Assembly (NCBI RefSeq): GCF_036327775.1 | Contig: NZ_CP109598.1 | Span: 4,154,001 to 4,218,000 of the forward strand | DNA from: Streptomyces sp. NBC_01498 | Lineage (GTDB): Bacteria; Actinomycetota; Actinomycetes; Streptomycetales; Streptomycetaceae | Reading direction: 5' to 3' | Length of the DNA: 64,000 nt | In this document: positions 7,882 to 16,056 of the stretch, piece by piece | How positions within the stretch are numbered: position 1 is the stretch's first letter | Layout of the letters: each line of letters opens with the position of its first letter | Made by a program: the position numbers and the translations under genes | The notes under the pieces: model-generated | The model's database searches: none | The model's input: only the letters and a program-made list of their open reading frames with translations | What the model was told of the DNA's origin: nothing

Positions 7882-10026
7882 TCAGAGCCGGCTCAGCGAC
7901 GCCGCCGTGAACAGGACCTCCCGGACCGCCTCACGGTCGCCGCCCTGACCGGCGGCGGCATCCTCCGGCGAGATGTGCCCCGCCACCAGCAGACAGAACT
8001 CGACATCCTCCAGAGCCACTTGGGCCACCGCGCAGTCCGGCGAACCGACCGCGGCCGGTGAGTCCAGCGGGATGAACCAGTTGCCGCCGCCCGGCCCCTC
8101 GATCTCCAGATGCAGCGAACGCCCCGGCGAACCGGGCACCACGAGATGCCGGGCGGGCCCGGCCAGCCCCGCCCGGCGGCGGCCCGCGAGGGCGGACGGG
8201 ATGAGCTGCGCGGCGAGGCCGATCATCCCGTTCAGATGCGGGCCGCTCGGCGTGGGGTACGGGTAGTCCACCGCCTCCGCGATGTCCGCGCCGTGGATCC
8301 AGCACTCGAAGGCCCGGTCGATCAGCGCGTCGCGCAACGGCAGTGCGAACTCGCCGTACGAGACGGAGAGTTCGGCGGCCCCGCGCCCCGCGAAGGACAC
8401 CGTCCTGATCAGTGCGTGCGTCTGCTCGCGCCACGGCTCGTGGATCGTGCGGGTGGGCGGCGGATGCGCGGTACGCCAGAACGCCTCGGTCCGGTCGGTC
8501 GGCGACTGCGGCGCCCGCGCGCCGAGCGGATCGTCAAGTCCCAGCGCTGCGGCCACCAGCCCGTCGACGGACATCAGATGCCCGATGACCCCGGCGACCG
8601 TCGCCCGGCGCGCGGTGGGCTCCTCGCGCTCGAACCACTTGAGCTGGAGCGGCGCGTGCCATTCGGCGTCACCGATGTCGCGCAGCAGCGCGTCGAGCCG
8701 GGCGGTCTCGGCGTCGTACGGGGTGGCCCACACCGGGACCGGGATACGGGCGGCCCGGCGTTCGAGACAGCCCTCCAGCACCCGGGCACGCAGCGGCGGC
8801 GGGAGGTCGAGATTGCGGGAGGTCTGCAACAGGCCGACGGCGTCCCGCAGCCGGAGAGCCTCGTCCGCGCAGGGGGCGCACTCGGTGAGGTGCTCCTCGA
8901 CGTGCGTCGTCTCCTCGGGGGAGCACGCGGCCAGCGCCCAGGCGCCGAGAAGGGACTTCAGGACGGAGTGCGGGGGCGGTGGAGCGGGCTCGGCGGGCTC
9001 CACCGGGTGCCGGGGCGGCGGCGGAGTGCCGTACGGCGGCCGATACCCGCCGGGCGTCATGGGGTACTTCCCGGCCGGGGCGGACGCGTCAGCGGGATCG
9101 AGCGGATCGTGGGAATCGGGCGGCCGGGGGAGAACGTCGGGCTCGGGCTCGGGGGGATCGTGGGCAACGTCCGGCCCGGGGCGATCCGGCGGGTGGGCCG
9201 GTTCCCGGGGCGGGCCGGGGGCCGCGCCCGTACCGCCGACCGGCGCCGCACCCTCGGCCGCGGCACCACCTGTTCGGCGTGCGGCGCCTGTACGGGCCGC
9301 ACCGTCTGTCCGGCCCGCAGCGTCTGTCCGGCCCGCAGTGTCTGTTCGGTCCGTGCCGTCCGGGTTGGCTGTACGGGCCGTCCCGCCCACACCGCCCGTA
9401 CCGCCCGCACCAACCGCCCGGTCCGTGCCATCCGTGCTGGCTTTACGGCCCGTACTGCCCGTGTCGTCCGCACCGCCTGTCCGGCCCGTGCCGTCCGCGC
9501 CAGCGGTATCGCCCGTACCGCCCGCACCAACCGCCCGGTCCGTGCCATCCGTGCTGGCTTCACGGCCCGTGCTGTCCGGGCCAGCCGCACCGTCCGTGGC
9601 AGCTGAACGGCCCGTGCCGTCCGCGCCAGCGGTATCGCCCGTACTGCCCGTGTCGTCCGCACCGCCTGTCCGGCCCGTGCCATCCGCGCCAGCGGTACCG
9701 CCCGTACCGCCCGTGCCGCCTGTTCCGTCGGCCTCATCCGTTCCGTCGGTCCTTCGGGCGTCGGCGCCCTCGCCTGCCCCGCCACCCCCACCCGCCTCGC
9801 CGTACTCGTCGTTCCCGTCCGCGCCACCCGACTCGTCCGCCGCACGGGTCGTACGGGCCGCACGTGCCGCGTCCTCGACAGCGCGGCGCAGTACGTCCGC
9901 AGCGGGGGGTTCCAGGTCGTCGGCGGCGGCACGCGGGCCCGGTATGCGCGGTACGCCGCGCACCTCCTCCGGCCCGTCCGGATCGCCCCGGCCACCGTTC
10001 CGGCCGCCGCCGAGCCGCCCGCTCAC
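7882..10026 (-). CDS. Zinc-finger anti-sigma factor fused to a DinB/maleylpyruvate-isomerase-like domain
   Basis: This 714-residue protein starts at a GTG that overlaps the sigma-factor stop (GTGA), so the two are translationally coupled. Residues 1-350 are low complexity, rich in TDG, TGG and ADGT, encoded by long DNA repeats. Around 367-392 lies a ZAS-type zinc finger (H-x3-H...C-x2-C in THVEEHLTECAPC), which usually holds a cognate sigma factor inactive. The C-terminal half resembles the mycothiol-dependent maleylpyruvate isomerase/DinB fold (GVIGHLMSVDGLVAAAL, FECWIHGADIAEAV). A reasonable reading is a cytoplasmic redox- or thiol-responsive anti-sigma factor; the signal is unknown. No transmembrane helix is evident. 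Confidence 0.78.
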   Translation of the reverse strand: MSGRLGGGRNGGRGDPDGPEEVRGVPRIPGPRAAADDLEPPAADVLRRAVEDAARAARTTRAADESGGADGNDEYGEAGGGGGAGEGADARRTDGTDEADGTGGTGGTGGTAGADGTGRTGGADDTGSTGDTAGADGTGRSAATDGAAGPDSTGREASTDGTDRAVGAGGTGDTAGADGTGRTGGADDTGSTGRKASTDGTDRAVGAGGTGGVGGTARTANPDGTDRTDTAGRTDAAGRTDGAARTGAARRTGGAAAEGAAPVGGTGAAPGPPREPAHPPDRPGPDVAHDPPEPEPDVLPRPPDSHDPLDPADASAPAGKYPMTPGGYRPPYGTPPPPRHPVEPAEPAPPPPHSVLKSLLGAWALAACSPEETTHVEEHLTECAPCADEALRLRDAVGLLQTSRNLDLPPPLRARVLEGCLERRAARIPVPVWATPYDAETARLDALLRDIGDAEWHAPLQLKWFEREEPTARRATVAGVIGHLMSVDGLVAAALGLDDPLGARAPQSPTDRTEAFWRTAHPPPTRTIHEPWREQTHALIRTVSFAGRGAAELSVSYGEFALPLRDALIDRAFECWIHGADIAEAVDYPYPTPSGPHLNGMIGLAAQLIPSALAGRRRAGLAGPARHLVVPGSPGRSLHLEIEGPGGGNWFIPLDSPAAVGSPDCAVAQVALEDVEFCLLVAGHISPEDAAAGQGGDREAVREVLFTAASLSRL
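9394..9760. repeat. Nested direct repeats encoding the anti-sigma low-complexity region
   Basis: A perfect 50-nt repeat occurs at 9394-9443 and 9511-9560. An overlapping unit of about 70 nt starting GCCCGTACTGCCCGTG occurs at 9448 and 9637 with only a couple of mismatches. All are multiples of three in effect and encode reiterated STDGTDRAVGAGG-like segments. The pattern suggests recent expansion by recombination or slippage. Confidence 0.75.
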
Positions 10027-10604
10027 AGCGATCCTCCGGGTGCGGGCGGCGCCGGGTCGTCCACGGGCAGCGGGTTGGCCGACGACAGCAGTTGCAGGCC
10101 CAGCCGCAGCCGGCGCCGTGCCTCGTCGTCGGTGACCCCGAGATCGGCGGCGGTCTGCCGGTAGTCACGGCGCTGGAAGTACGCCTGGTCCAGCGCGGCA
10201 CGCAGCGGCGCGGGCATGGAGGTGACGATGTAGTCGGCGCGGGCGGCGGCGCACGCGGCGCGGATCTTCCGCTCCAGCTCCTCCGGGCTGCCCCCGCCGC
10301 CCGCCAGGTGGGCGGCCGTCTCCCGCTGCCGCAGCCGGTCCACGGCCCGGTGGCGGGCGAGCTTGGCGATCCAGGACCGCATCGAGCCCTCCTTCGGGTC
10401 GAAGACGTCCGGGTGCTCCCAGACGTACCCGAAGACCTCTCCGGTGACCCCGTCGGCGGCCTCGCCGTCGTCGAGCACCCGGTACGCCAGGCCGTGCACG
10501 AGCGACGCGAAGCGGTCGTACAGCTCGCCGAGCGCGGCGGCCTCACCCCGTGCGAGCCGCTGCTGAGTCCTGCGGTCCCAGCGGAGCGGTGTGTCCTTCG
10601 CCAT
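10023..10604 (-). CDS. ECF-type RNA polymerase sigma factor
   Basis: This 193-residue protein has sigma region 2 (about 18-88: ELYDRFASLVHGLAYRVL through MRSWIAKLARHRAVDRLRQRE) and region 4 (about 132-182: RAALDQAYFQRRDYRQTAAD plus a recognition helix). There is no region 1 or 3, as expected for the extracytoplasmic-function group. It would direct RNA polymerase to its own regulon when released by the coupled downstream anti-sigma protein. The ATG at 10604 was chosen because a GGGGG ribosome binding site lies four nt upstream; the open frame extends further but is Arg-rich and implausible. The stop overlaps the next start by four nt. Confidence 0.85.
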   Translation of the reverse strand: MAKDTPLRWDRRTQQRLARGEAAALGELYDRFASLVHGLAYRVLDDGEAADGVTGEVFGYVWEHPDVFDPKEGSMRSWIAKLARHRAVDRLRQRETAAHLAGGGGSPEELERKIRAACAAARADYIVTSMPAPLRAALDQAYFQRRDYRQTAADLGVTDDEARRRLRLGLQLLSSANPLPVDDPAPPAPGGSL

Positions 10605-11048
10605 GAGACCCCCAGCCCTGTGACTCAGCCTGCGACTGCTCCGACCCGGCACCACGACGGTCCGGCACCGCCTCACGATCCCGCACCGCGACGATCCGCG
10701 ATCACGTTCCCGCACCACGACGGTCCGGCATCACGATCCGGCCTTCCGGTCCGGCATCACGATCCGGCCTTCCGGTTTGGCATCGCGACCCGACCCCCTC
10801 GTCCGGTCTCCGCCGCATCGAATGTACTGGCCAGTGTCATCGACGTGCGCCCCTTTGCGTCAAGTGCGCCCCCTGAGGCCGTCCGCGATGGTATGGAATT
10901 TCGCCGACGCCCGGCCGCCCCGCGTGGCCGTTGTGTTTCATGGAGGGAGAGACGGGCAGCCGCGAGGAAGCAGGACGATCTCCGGTGAAGTTCCGGAATC
11001 CAGGACTCCGTAAGGTGGCCCGGATCGGTTTCGAGGGAAGGTCCAGGC
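10605..11048. other. Divergent promoter region with tandem repeats
   Basis: This 444-nt gap lies between the sigma gene and the divergent STAS gene. The sigma-proximal half is repetitive, with CCGCACCACGACGGTCC-like phrases and a perfect 26-nt tandem repeat at 10722-10773. The STAS-proximal half is unique and AT-richer (10860-11000). A GGGAAGG ribosome binding site is at 11034-11040. No gene was seen. Confidence 0.45.
10722..10773. repeat. Perfect 26-nt tandem duplication
   Basis: The unit starting GGTCCGGCATCACGATCC occurs at 10722-10747 and 10748-10773 without mismatch. A degenerate third copy (GGTTTGGCATCGCGA) begins at 10774. It lies in the divergent control region of the sigma/STAS genes, 118 nt upstream of the sigma start. 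Confidence 0.85.
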
Positions 11049-11423
11049 GTGACGCTCAAGGTGGAGAAGGAGGAGCACGGTCTGTGGACCGTGCTGCGCA
11101 TCGCCGGAGAACTGGACCTCGTGACCTCGCCCGAGGTCCGTCAGCATGTCCACGACGCGGTCGCCGAGGGGCGCCGCGAGCTGGTGCTGGACCTGTCCGA
11201 CGTGTTCTTCTGCGACTCCAGCGGGGTCGGCGTGCTGATCGCCTCCCGCAAGTTGATGCGCTCCTGCCAGGGACGCCTGCATCTCATCCTGCCCGCGCAC
11301 GGCGCGGAGGAGGGCTCGCACGTCAACCGCGTCCTCGCGGCCCTCGGCGTACGCCGCCTCTTCGAGGTCTACTCCGACGTGTCCGACGCCGTGGACGACG
11401 AGGCCCAGCCCCTCTCCGCGTAG
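11049..11423 (+). CDS. STAS-domain anti-sigma factor antagonist (BldG/RsbV type)
   Basis: The 124-residue protein is a single STAS domain. GELDLVTSPEVRQHV opens it and CDSSGVGVLIAS (residues 55-66) carries the serine that partner-switch kinases phosphorylate (Ser57 in D-S-S-G). In this mechanism the unphosphorylated form sequesters an RsbW-like kinase and frees a sigma factor. The window holds a matching ATPase at 12594 and a sigma factor at 10023, though the latter has its own zinc-finger inhibitor. GTG at 11049 has GGGAAGG nine nt upstream. Confidence 0.88.
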   Translation: MTLKVEKEEHGLWTVLRIAGELDLVTSPEVRQHVHDAVAEGRRELVLDLSDVFFCDSSGVGVLIASRKLMRSCQGRLHLILPAHGAEEGSHVNRVLAALGVRRLFEVYSDVSDAVDDEAQPLSA

Positions 11424-11637
11424 GCCAGCCCTTCCGTCCGCGCAGGCCGGCCCTTGCCGGTGTGAGCCCGGCCTCTGCTCCGGTGCGCCCTCCCGGTGCT
11501 CCCACCCGCGCACCCGCCCTGACACGGCCCTCTCCCCATGCGCACAGCCCTTCTCCGCACGGCAGGCTGTCCGATTGGCGCGACCGGCTGTCCGCCCGGC
11601 AGAGTTCAAGCCCTCACACAGTGGGCCCCCGGCGTCG

Positions 11638-11643
11638 TACGCT
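11638..11643 (+). promoter_or_regulatory. Candidate -10 element of a leaderless EF-hand transcript
   Basis: TACGCT ends eight nt before the first base of the ATG at 11651, and no ribosome binding site precedes that ATG. This is the arrangement expected for a leaderless Streptomyces mRNA. Confidence 0.45.
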
Positions 11644-11650
11644 CCCCTTC

Positions 11651-12163
11651 ATGGACAGCGCAGAGTACGAGGGCAAGATCGCCTCACGTTTCGCCGCCTT
11701 CGACCAGGACGGCAACGGCTACATCGACCGCGAGGACTTCAGCGGGGCGGCAGCGGCACTGCTCGCCGAATTCGGTGTCACCGCACGATCCGACAAGGGC
11801 CAGGCCCTCTACAGCGGGGCCGAGGCATTCTGGCAGGGCATGGCGGGCATCGCCGACGTCGACGGCGACCAGCGGGTCACCCGCCAGGAATTCATCACCG
11901 GCGCGGCGAAGCGGCTGCGTGACAGCCCCCAGCGGTTCGCCGAGATCGCCCGGCCCTTCCTGCACGCCGTGATCGCCATCGCGGACGAGGACGGCGCCGG
12001 GGTGACCCCCGCGGCGGCCGAGCGGGTGCTGCTCGTGCTGGGCACGGACGCCACGCTGGCGTCGGGCGCCGCCCAGGGGCTGGACGCCGACGGCGACGGC
12101 CGGATCGGCGAGGAGGAGATCCTGAAGGCGTTCGCCGCCTACTACGTGACGCCCGAGCCGTAA
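11651..12163 (+). CDS. EF-hand calcium-binding protein (calerythrin/CabD-like)
   Basis: This 170-residue all-alpha protein carries four EF-hand loops: DQDGNGYIDRED, DVDGDQRVTRQE, DEDGAGVTPAAA and DADGDGRIGEEE. Loops 1, 2 and 4 keep the Asp/Asn/Glu ligands including the position-12 acid. Loop 3 has Ala instead of the terminal Glu and is probably weak or non-binding, as in the calerythrin-like calcium proteins of Streptomyces. It has no signal peptide and is likely a cytoplasmic calcium buffer or sensor. It sits between the STAS protein and the RsbW-like ATPase, a suggestive but unproven link to sigma control. The ATG start is supported by the leaderless promoter. Confidence 0.9.
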   Translation: MDSAEYEGKIASRFAAFDQDGNGYIDREDFSGAAAALLAEFGVTARSDKGQALYSGAEAFWQGMAGIADVDGDQRVTRQEFITGAAKRLRDSPQRFAEIARPFLHAVIAIADEDGAGVTPAAAERVLLVLGTDATLASGAAQGLDADGDGRIGEEEILKAFAAYYVTPEP

Positions 12164-12593
12164 ACCGCGGGCGCACCGGAGAGCGTCACCGTGTGTGACA
12201 TTCGCGCCCGCGCGCATGTCGATACCGGGTTGTGTCCTTCGGACGACCCGTCACGGGCCGGAGTCGGCAACGGGCTCCGGTACGCTCGCTCGGGTGCGAG
12301 TGGTAGTGAGGCGTTGCGGATCCGGTGTGGCCTGTACGGCGACGCCGGACCGGGGAGTGCCTGCTGATTGCACCGTTCGAAGACGCCGGACGCGTCCTTG
12401 TTCGACTCCCCGCAGAGCGCGTCGCACAGCATGCCGCACGGGTACTCCTTCGTGTTGGAATATGCCCGAAGCGCTTGTTGCGGTGACTGTACGTCAACCA
12501 TGCTGTCCCACAAGGGAATCACGTTCTGTGACCTTGTCGTGGACCTTGTCGAGGCGCGAGGCGATGTGCCCGCCGGTTCGGATGGTGTGAGCG
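12164..12593. other. AT-richer intergenic region, no gene assigned
   Basis: These 430 nt separate the EF-hand and ATPase genes. The part from about 12365 to 12560 is noticeably less GC-rich than its surroundings and probably contains the ATPase promoter. A 40-codon frame beginning at a CTG near 12363, behind GGGGAG, has poor third-position GC and was not called. Several GTGAC/GTCAC pairs occur around 12186-12260. Confidence 0.4.
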
Positions 12594-13322
12594 GTGCAGG
12601 TACTTCAGATGCAGCTGGAAGTCGGGGCCGATCCGGCGGAGGTCGGCCGGGCCCGTCGATGGGCGAGGTCGCGGCTCATCGGTTCCGGCATGGACGACGA
12701 CGAGCCGGTGGCGCAGACGCTCATCCTGCTGATCTCCGAGCTCGTCACCAACGCCGTTGTGCACACCGGCTGTCCGGCCGTGCTGCGGATGCTGTTCGGG
12801 TCGGGGGCCGCCGAGGCCGGGACCGTACGGGTCGAGGTCGCCGACACCAGCGCGCGGCCCCCCAGCCCGCGCCACGCGCACGGCGACGACACCAACGGAC
12901 GGGGCCTGGAACTGGTCGACGGGCTCGCCGACCGGTGGGGCTGGCAGCCGGAGGGTTCCGGCAAGCGGATCTGGTGCGAGGTGGACCGGAGCGAGCCGGC
13001 CGAGGGGGCGGAATACACGCCGCCGACACCGTCGCCGTCTCCCGTGCGGTACGCGGGGATCGGGCGGTACACGGTCGACCTGTCGGGGTTGGGCGTAGGG
13101 ACGGGTGCAGGGGCCGGTGTGGGCGGGCTGTCGGGGGGCGGGTGGTCCGCCGGCTGCGAGCGGGACCTTCCGCCGGGTACGGCCGGGACCGAGGCCGGTG
13201 CCAGGAACGAGGCCGGGGCGCGGAACGAGGTCGGCACCCGGGCCCGGACCGCCGCCGATGCCAGGGCCGACGGGTCGTCGAAGGCCGTCACGCAGTCCGG
13301 AGAGCCGTCACGGTCGAGGTGA
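12594..13322 (+). CDS. RsbW-like ATP-binding anti-sigma/regulatory kinase with low-complexity tail
   Basis: Residues 1-135 form a GHKL-fold ATPase of the HATPase_c_2 (RsbW/SpoIIAB-like) group. It has an N box LISELVTNAVVHT, G1 box EVADTSARPP, G2 box GRGLELVDGLADRWG and the closing KRIWCEV strand. Such proteins bind sigma factors and phosphorylate STAS antagonists. Residues 140-242 are a Gly/Ala/Arg/Glu-rich tail not found in most relatives. The GTG at 12594 is taken; an in-frame ATG at 12609 is an alternative. The last 35 nt overlap the convergent AraC-type gene. Confidence 0.82.
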   Translation: MQVLQMQLEVGADPAEVGRARRWARSRLIGSGMDDDEPVAQTLILLISELVTNAVVHTGCPAVLRMLFGSGAAEAGTVRVEVADTSARPPSPRHAHGDDTNGRGLELVDGLADRWGWQPEGSGKRIWCEVDRSEPAEGAEYTPPTPSPSPVRYAGIGRYTVDLSGLGVGTGAGAGVGGLSGGGWSAGCERDLPPGTAGTEAGARNEAGARNEVGTRARTAADARADGSSKAVTQSGEPSRSR

Positions 13323-14478
13323 CCGCGGCCCCGACCCCGGCTCCGGCTCCGACCCCGGCTCCGGCTCCGACCCCGGCTCCGACTGCGGCTCCGACCCCGG
13401 CTGCGCCTTGGTCCCCGTTCCCGTCTCCGAGTGCGCCTGTGCGTACGGGTGTTCCCTGGCCGGGTACCGCCCGGAACGTCCGCCGGTAGACGGTCGGCGA
13501 GACCCCGAGCGCCGCTTGCAGATGCTGGCGCATGGACTGCGCCGTACCGAATCCCGCGTCCCGTGCGATCTGGTCGACGGACAGATCCGTCGCCTCCAGC
13601 AGATGCCGCGCCCGCTCGACCCGCTGCCGCACCAGCCACTGGCCGGGGCTGATCCCGGCCTCCTCCCGGAACCGGCGCGTGAACGTCCGTACGGACATCG
13701 ACTCCTGCTCCGCCATGTCCCTCAGCTGGATCGGTTCGTGGAGCCGGGCGAGCGCCCAGGCCCTGGCCGCTGTGGTGGTCGCCAACTGCGCGTCCGGGAC
13801 GGGGCGTTGGATGTACTGGGCCTGGCCGCCGTCCCGGTGCGGCGGGACGACCGTGAGCCGTGCGACGTTGTTGGCGACGGCCGCGCCGTGGTCCCGGCGC
13901 ACGATGTGCAGACAGAGGTCGATCCCGGCGGCGACCCCGGCCGAGGTCAGGACGTCGCCGTCGTCGATGAAGAGCACGTCCGCGTCGACCCTGATCCGGG
14001 GGAACGTCCGCTGGAAGTGCTCCGCCGACGACCAGTGCGTGGAGGCGGGGCGGCCGTCGAGGAACCCGGCGGCGGCCAGCACGTAGCCGCCGGTGCAGAT
14101 CGAGACGAGACGGGTGCCGGGGCGCAGATGCGCGAGGGCGGCGGCGAGTTCGTCGGTGAGCCTGCCCTCCTCGTGGACCGGGCCCAGTTCGTACGAGGCG
14201 GGCACCAGCAGCGTGTCCGCGAGTGCCACGGCCTCCGGGCCGTTCGCCACGAGGATGTCGAAGTCCGCGTCCGTACGCACCGGGCCCGGCGGGCGGACGG
14301 AGCAGGTGATCACCTCGTACAGCGGAACGCCCGCGGGGCTCTTGGCGCGGCCGAAGATCCGCTGGGGGATGCCCAGTTCGAAGGGGAGGATCCCGTCGAG
14401 CGCGAGGACCACGACGCGGTGGCGCGGCGGGTCGGCGCGGCCGTCCGCACCGACCGCCGACTCCGTCCTGTCCGTCAT
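13288..14478 (-). CDS. GlxA-family transcriptional regulator (DJ-1/PfpI domain plus AraC HTH)
   Basis: This 396-residue protein has a DJ-1/PfpI-type amidase-like domain (about 20-195, with SICTGGYVLAAAGFLDG and THWSSAEHFQ). An AraC double helix-turn-helix follows (about 230-330, MSVRTFTRRFREEAGISPGQW and ARDAGFGTAQSMRQHLQ). It is a typical cytoplasmic activator with ligand-sensing domain; the effector is unknown. The C-terminal 50 residues are a Gly/Ala/Val repeat encoded by 18-nt units. ATG at 14478 has AGGAG upstream. It is divergent from the MFS gene at 14527, a likely target. Confidence 0.88.
   Translation of the reverse strand: MTDRTESAVGADGRADPPRHRVVVLALDGILPFELGIPQRIFGRAKSPAGVPLYEVITCSVRPPGPVRTDADFDILVANGPEAVALADTLLVPASYELGPVHEEGRLTDELAAALAHLRPGTRLVSICTGGYVLAAAGFLDGRPASTHWSSAEHFQRTFPRIRVDADVLFIDDGDVLTSAGVAAGIDLCLHIVRRDHGAAVANNVARLTVVPPHRDGGQAQYIQRPVPDAQLATTTAARAWALARLHEPIQLRDMAEQESMSVRTFTRRFREEAGISPGQWLVRQRVERARHLLEATDLSVDQIARDAGFGTAQSMRQHLQAALGVSPTVYRRTFRAVPGQGTPVRTGALGDGNGDQGAAGVGAAVGAGVGAGAGVGAGAGVGAAVTSTVTALRTA
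13331..13384. repeat. 18-nt tandem repeat in the AraC-type gene tail
   Basis: CCGACCCCGGCTCCGGCT occurs at 13331-13348 and 13349-13366, with a third copy at 13367-13384 differing at two positions. On the minus strand it encodes the Gly/Ala tail of the regulator. It starts nine nt beyond the stop of the convergent ATPase gene. Confidence 0.8.
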
Positions 14479-14526
14479 ACGAAAACTCCTGGTGGTCCAG
14501 ACCAGCCCCTGATATCCCTCGATCCT

Positions 14527-16056
14527 GTGACTTCCAAGCGTCCGAGGGGCCCCGGCATTCCCGACCCGGCCGAGAGAACCGCGACAGGTCCGGCGAGAGG
14601 TCCCGTGACGGGCCCTGCGACGGGCCCTGCGACGGGCCCTCCGCAGGGTCCGGATCCAGGTCCGGATCCAGGTCCGGATCCAGGTCCGGATCCACGCTCC
14701 GATTCACGCACCGGTCCCCGCTCCGATTCACGCCCTGGTCCACGTTCTGGGCCGCCACTCGCCAAGCCTTCCGCGCGACCTCCCGCGATGCCGCTCTGGA
14801 ACCGGGACTTCCGGCACTTCTTCCTCGCCAGGACCGTCGCGCGCTTCGGCGACGGCATGGTGCCCGTCGCGCTCGCCGCCGGGCTGCTCGACGCGGGGTA
14901 CGGCGCGTCGTCCGTCAGCTTCGCGCTCGGCGCGTGGATGTTCTGCTTCGCCGGATTCGTCCTCTTCGGCGGGGTGCTCGCCGACCGGTTCACCCCGCGC
15001 CGGATGATGGTCCTCGCCGATGTGGCACGGCTGTTCGGCACGGTGGCGCTCGCGGCCGTTTTCGCCGGGGGAGCGCCCGCGCTGTGGCTCGTCTACGCGC
15101 TGAGCGCCCTCAACGGCCTCGGCGCCGCGCTCTTCCAGCCCGGCGTGGCCAGCATGCTCCCCGTGCTCTCGCCCGATGTGCAGCGCGGCAACGCGGTGTT
15201 GCGGGTCTCGGAGTCCCTGGCCACGATGGCGGGTCCGGCGGCGGCCGGCGCGCTGGCCGGGTTCGGCGGGCCGGGCACCATCTTCGGCGTCAACGCGGCG
15301 ACGTTCGGCGTCAGCGCGCTCTGTCTGTTCCTGATCAGGACGGCCGCCACGGGCCCGGCACACGGCCACTCGATGCTCGGCGAACTGGTCGGCGGCTGGC
15401 GGGAGTTCCGCGCCCGCTCGTGGCTGTGGGGCGTGATAGCGGTCTGGACGGTGTACGGCGTCACGGTGCTCGGGCCGATGGTGCCGCTGGCGGCGGTCGT
15501 GGTCACCGACCGGTACGGCTCGACGGTCTTCGGTCTGATGATGACCGTCCACGGCGCGGGCAATGTCGCGGGCGGGCTGCTGGCCCTGCGACTGCGCCCG
15601 GCCAGACCGCTGTTCGCGGGGACCCTCGCGCTCACCGGTGTGATCGTGAACCTGCCGGTACTGGCGTACGACGTCCCGGCGCCGCTGCTCGCGGCGGGGT
15701 TCTTCGTGAGCGGCACCGGCCTGGCCTTCTGGCTGGTGATGTGGTCCACGACGGTCCAGACGAAGATCCCGCCGGAGGCGCTGAACCGGCTCCACGCGTA
15801 CGATGTGGCCGGCTCCCTGATCATGCTCGCGGTCGGCCGCGCGCTGGCCGGGCCGGTGGCGGAGGCGGTCGGGACGCGCGAGGTGCTGATGGGCGGGGCG
15901 GTGGTGAACGTCCTGGTCTGCGCGACGCTGCTCGTGGCCCGCCCGATCCGCGACCTGCGCGCCGCGCCCCACGCTCGCCCCGCGCCACCGCCGACCCGCG
16001 CGTCCGCGCCCACGCGCCCGGCGTCGGCCGAGACGGGGAGGGGACCACTCCCGTAG
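14527..16056 (+). CDS. MFS exporter (EntS-like group)
   Basis: The membrane part (from MPLWNRDFRHFFLARTVARF) has about 12 predicted helices. It also has the loop-2 signature GGVLADRFTPRRMMVLADV of MFS_3 exporters such as the enterobactin exporter EntS. Upstream, the open frame reads through about 85 residues of TGPATGP and GPDPGPDP repeats to a GTG at 14527. I include these because both 12-nt repeats preserve the frame, but the ATG at about 14788 is a credible alternative start. The substrate is unknown. Divergence from a GlxA/AraC regulator suggests inducible efflux. Confidence 0.75.
   Translation: MTSKRPRGPGIPDPAERTATGPARGPVTGPATGPATGPPQGPDPGPDPGPDPGPDPRSDSRTGPRSDSRPGPRSGPPLAKPSARPPAMPLWNRDFRHFFLARTVARFGDGMVPVALAAGLLDAGYGASSVSFALGAWMFCFAGFVLFGGVLADRFTPRRMMVLADVARLFGTVALAAVFAGGAPALWLVYALSALNGLGAALFQPGVASMLPVLSPDVQRGNAVLRVSESLATMAGPAAAGALAGFGGPGTIFGVNAATFGVSALCLFLIRTAATGPAHGHSMLGELVGGWREFRARSWLWGVIAVWTVYGVTVLGPMVPLAAVVVTDRYGSTVFGLMMTVHGAGNVAGGLLALRLRPARPLFAGTLALTGVIVNLPVLAYDVPAPLLAAGFFVSGTGLAFWLVMWSTTVQTKIPPEALNRLHAYDVAGSLIMLAVGRALAGPVAEAVGTREVLMGGAVVNVLVCATLLVARPIRDLRAAPHARPAPPPTRASAPTRPASAETGRGPLP
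14607..14640. repeat. GACGGGCCCTGC 12-nt tandem repeat
   Basis: Three consecutive copies (the last truncated by two nt) occupy 14607-14640. In the frame of the downstream MFS gene they encode TGPATGPATGP. Confidence 0.8.
14647..14694. repeat. GGTCCGGATCCA 12-nt tandem repeat, four perfect copies
   Basis: Four uninterrupted perfect copies occupy 14647-14694. In the MFS frame they encode GPDP reiterations. Each unit contains TCCGGA, so the array is also a string of short palindromes. Confidence 0.88.

Noticed and set aside
9394..9760. Regular repeats considered as a CRISPR array
   Set aside because: Repeats are 50-70 nt, nested and in frame with the anti-sigma gene, with no unique spacers of uniform length and no cas genes.
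12363..12488. A 40-codon frame from a CTG behind GGGGAG
   Set aside because: Third-position GC is only about half, unlike every real gene here, and CTG starts are rare, so I left it uncalled.
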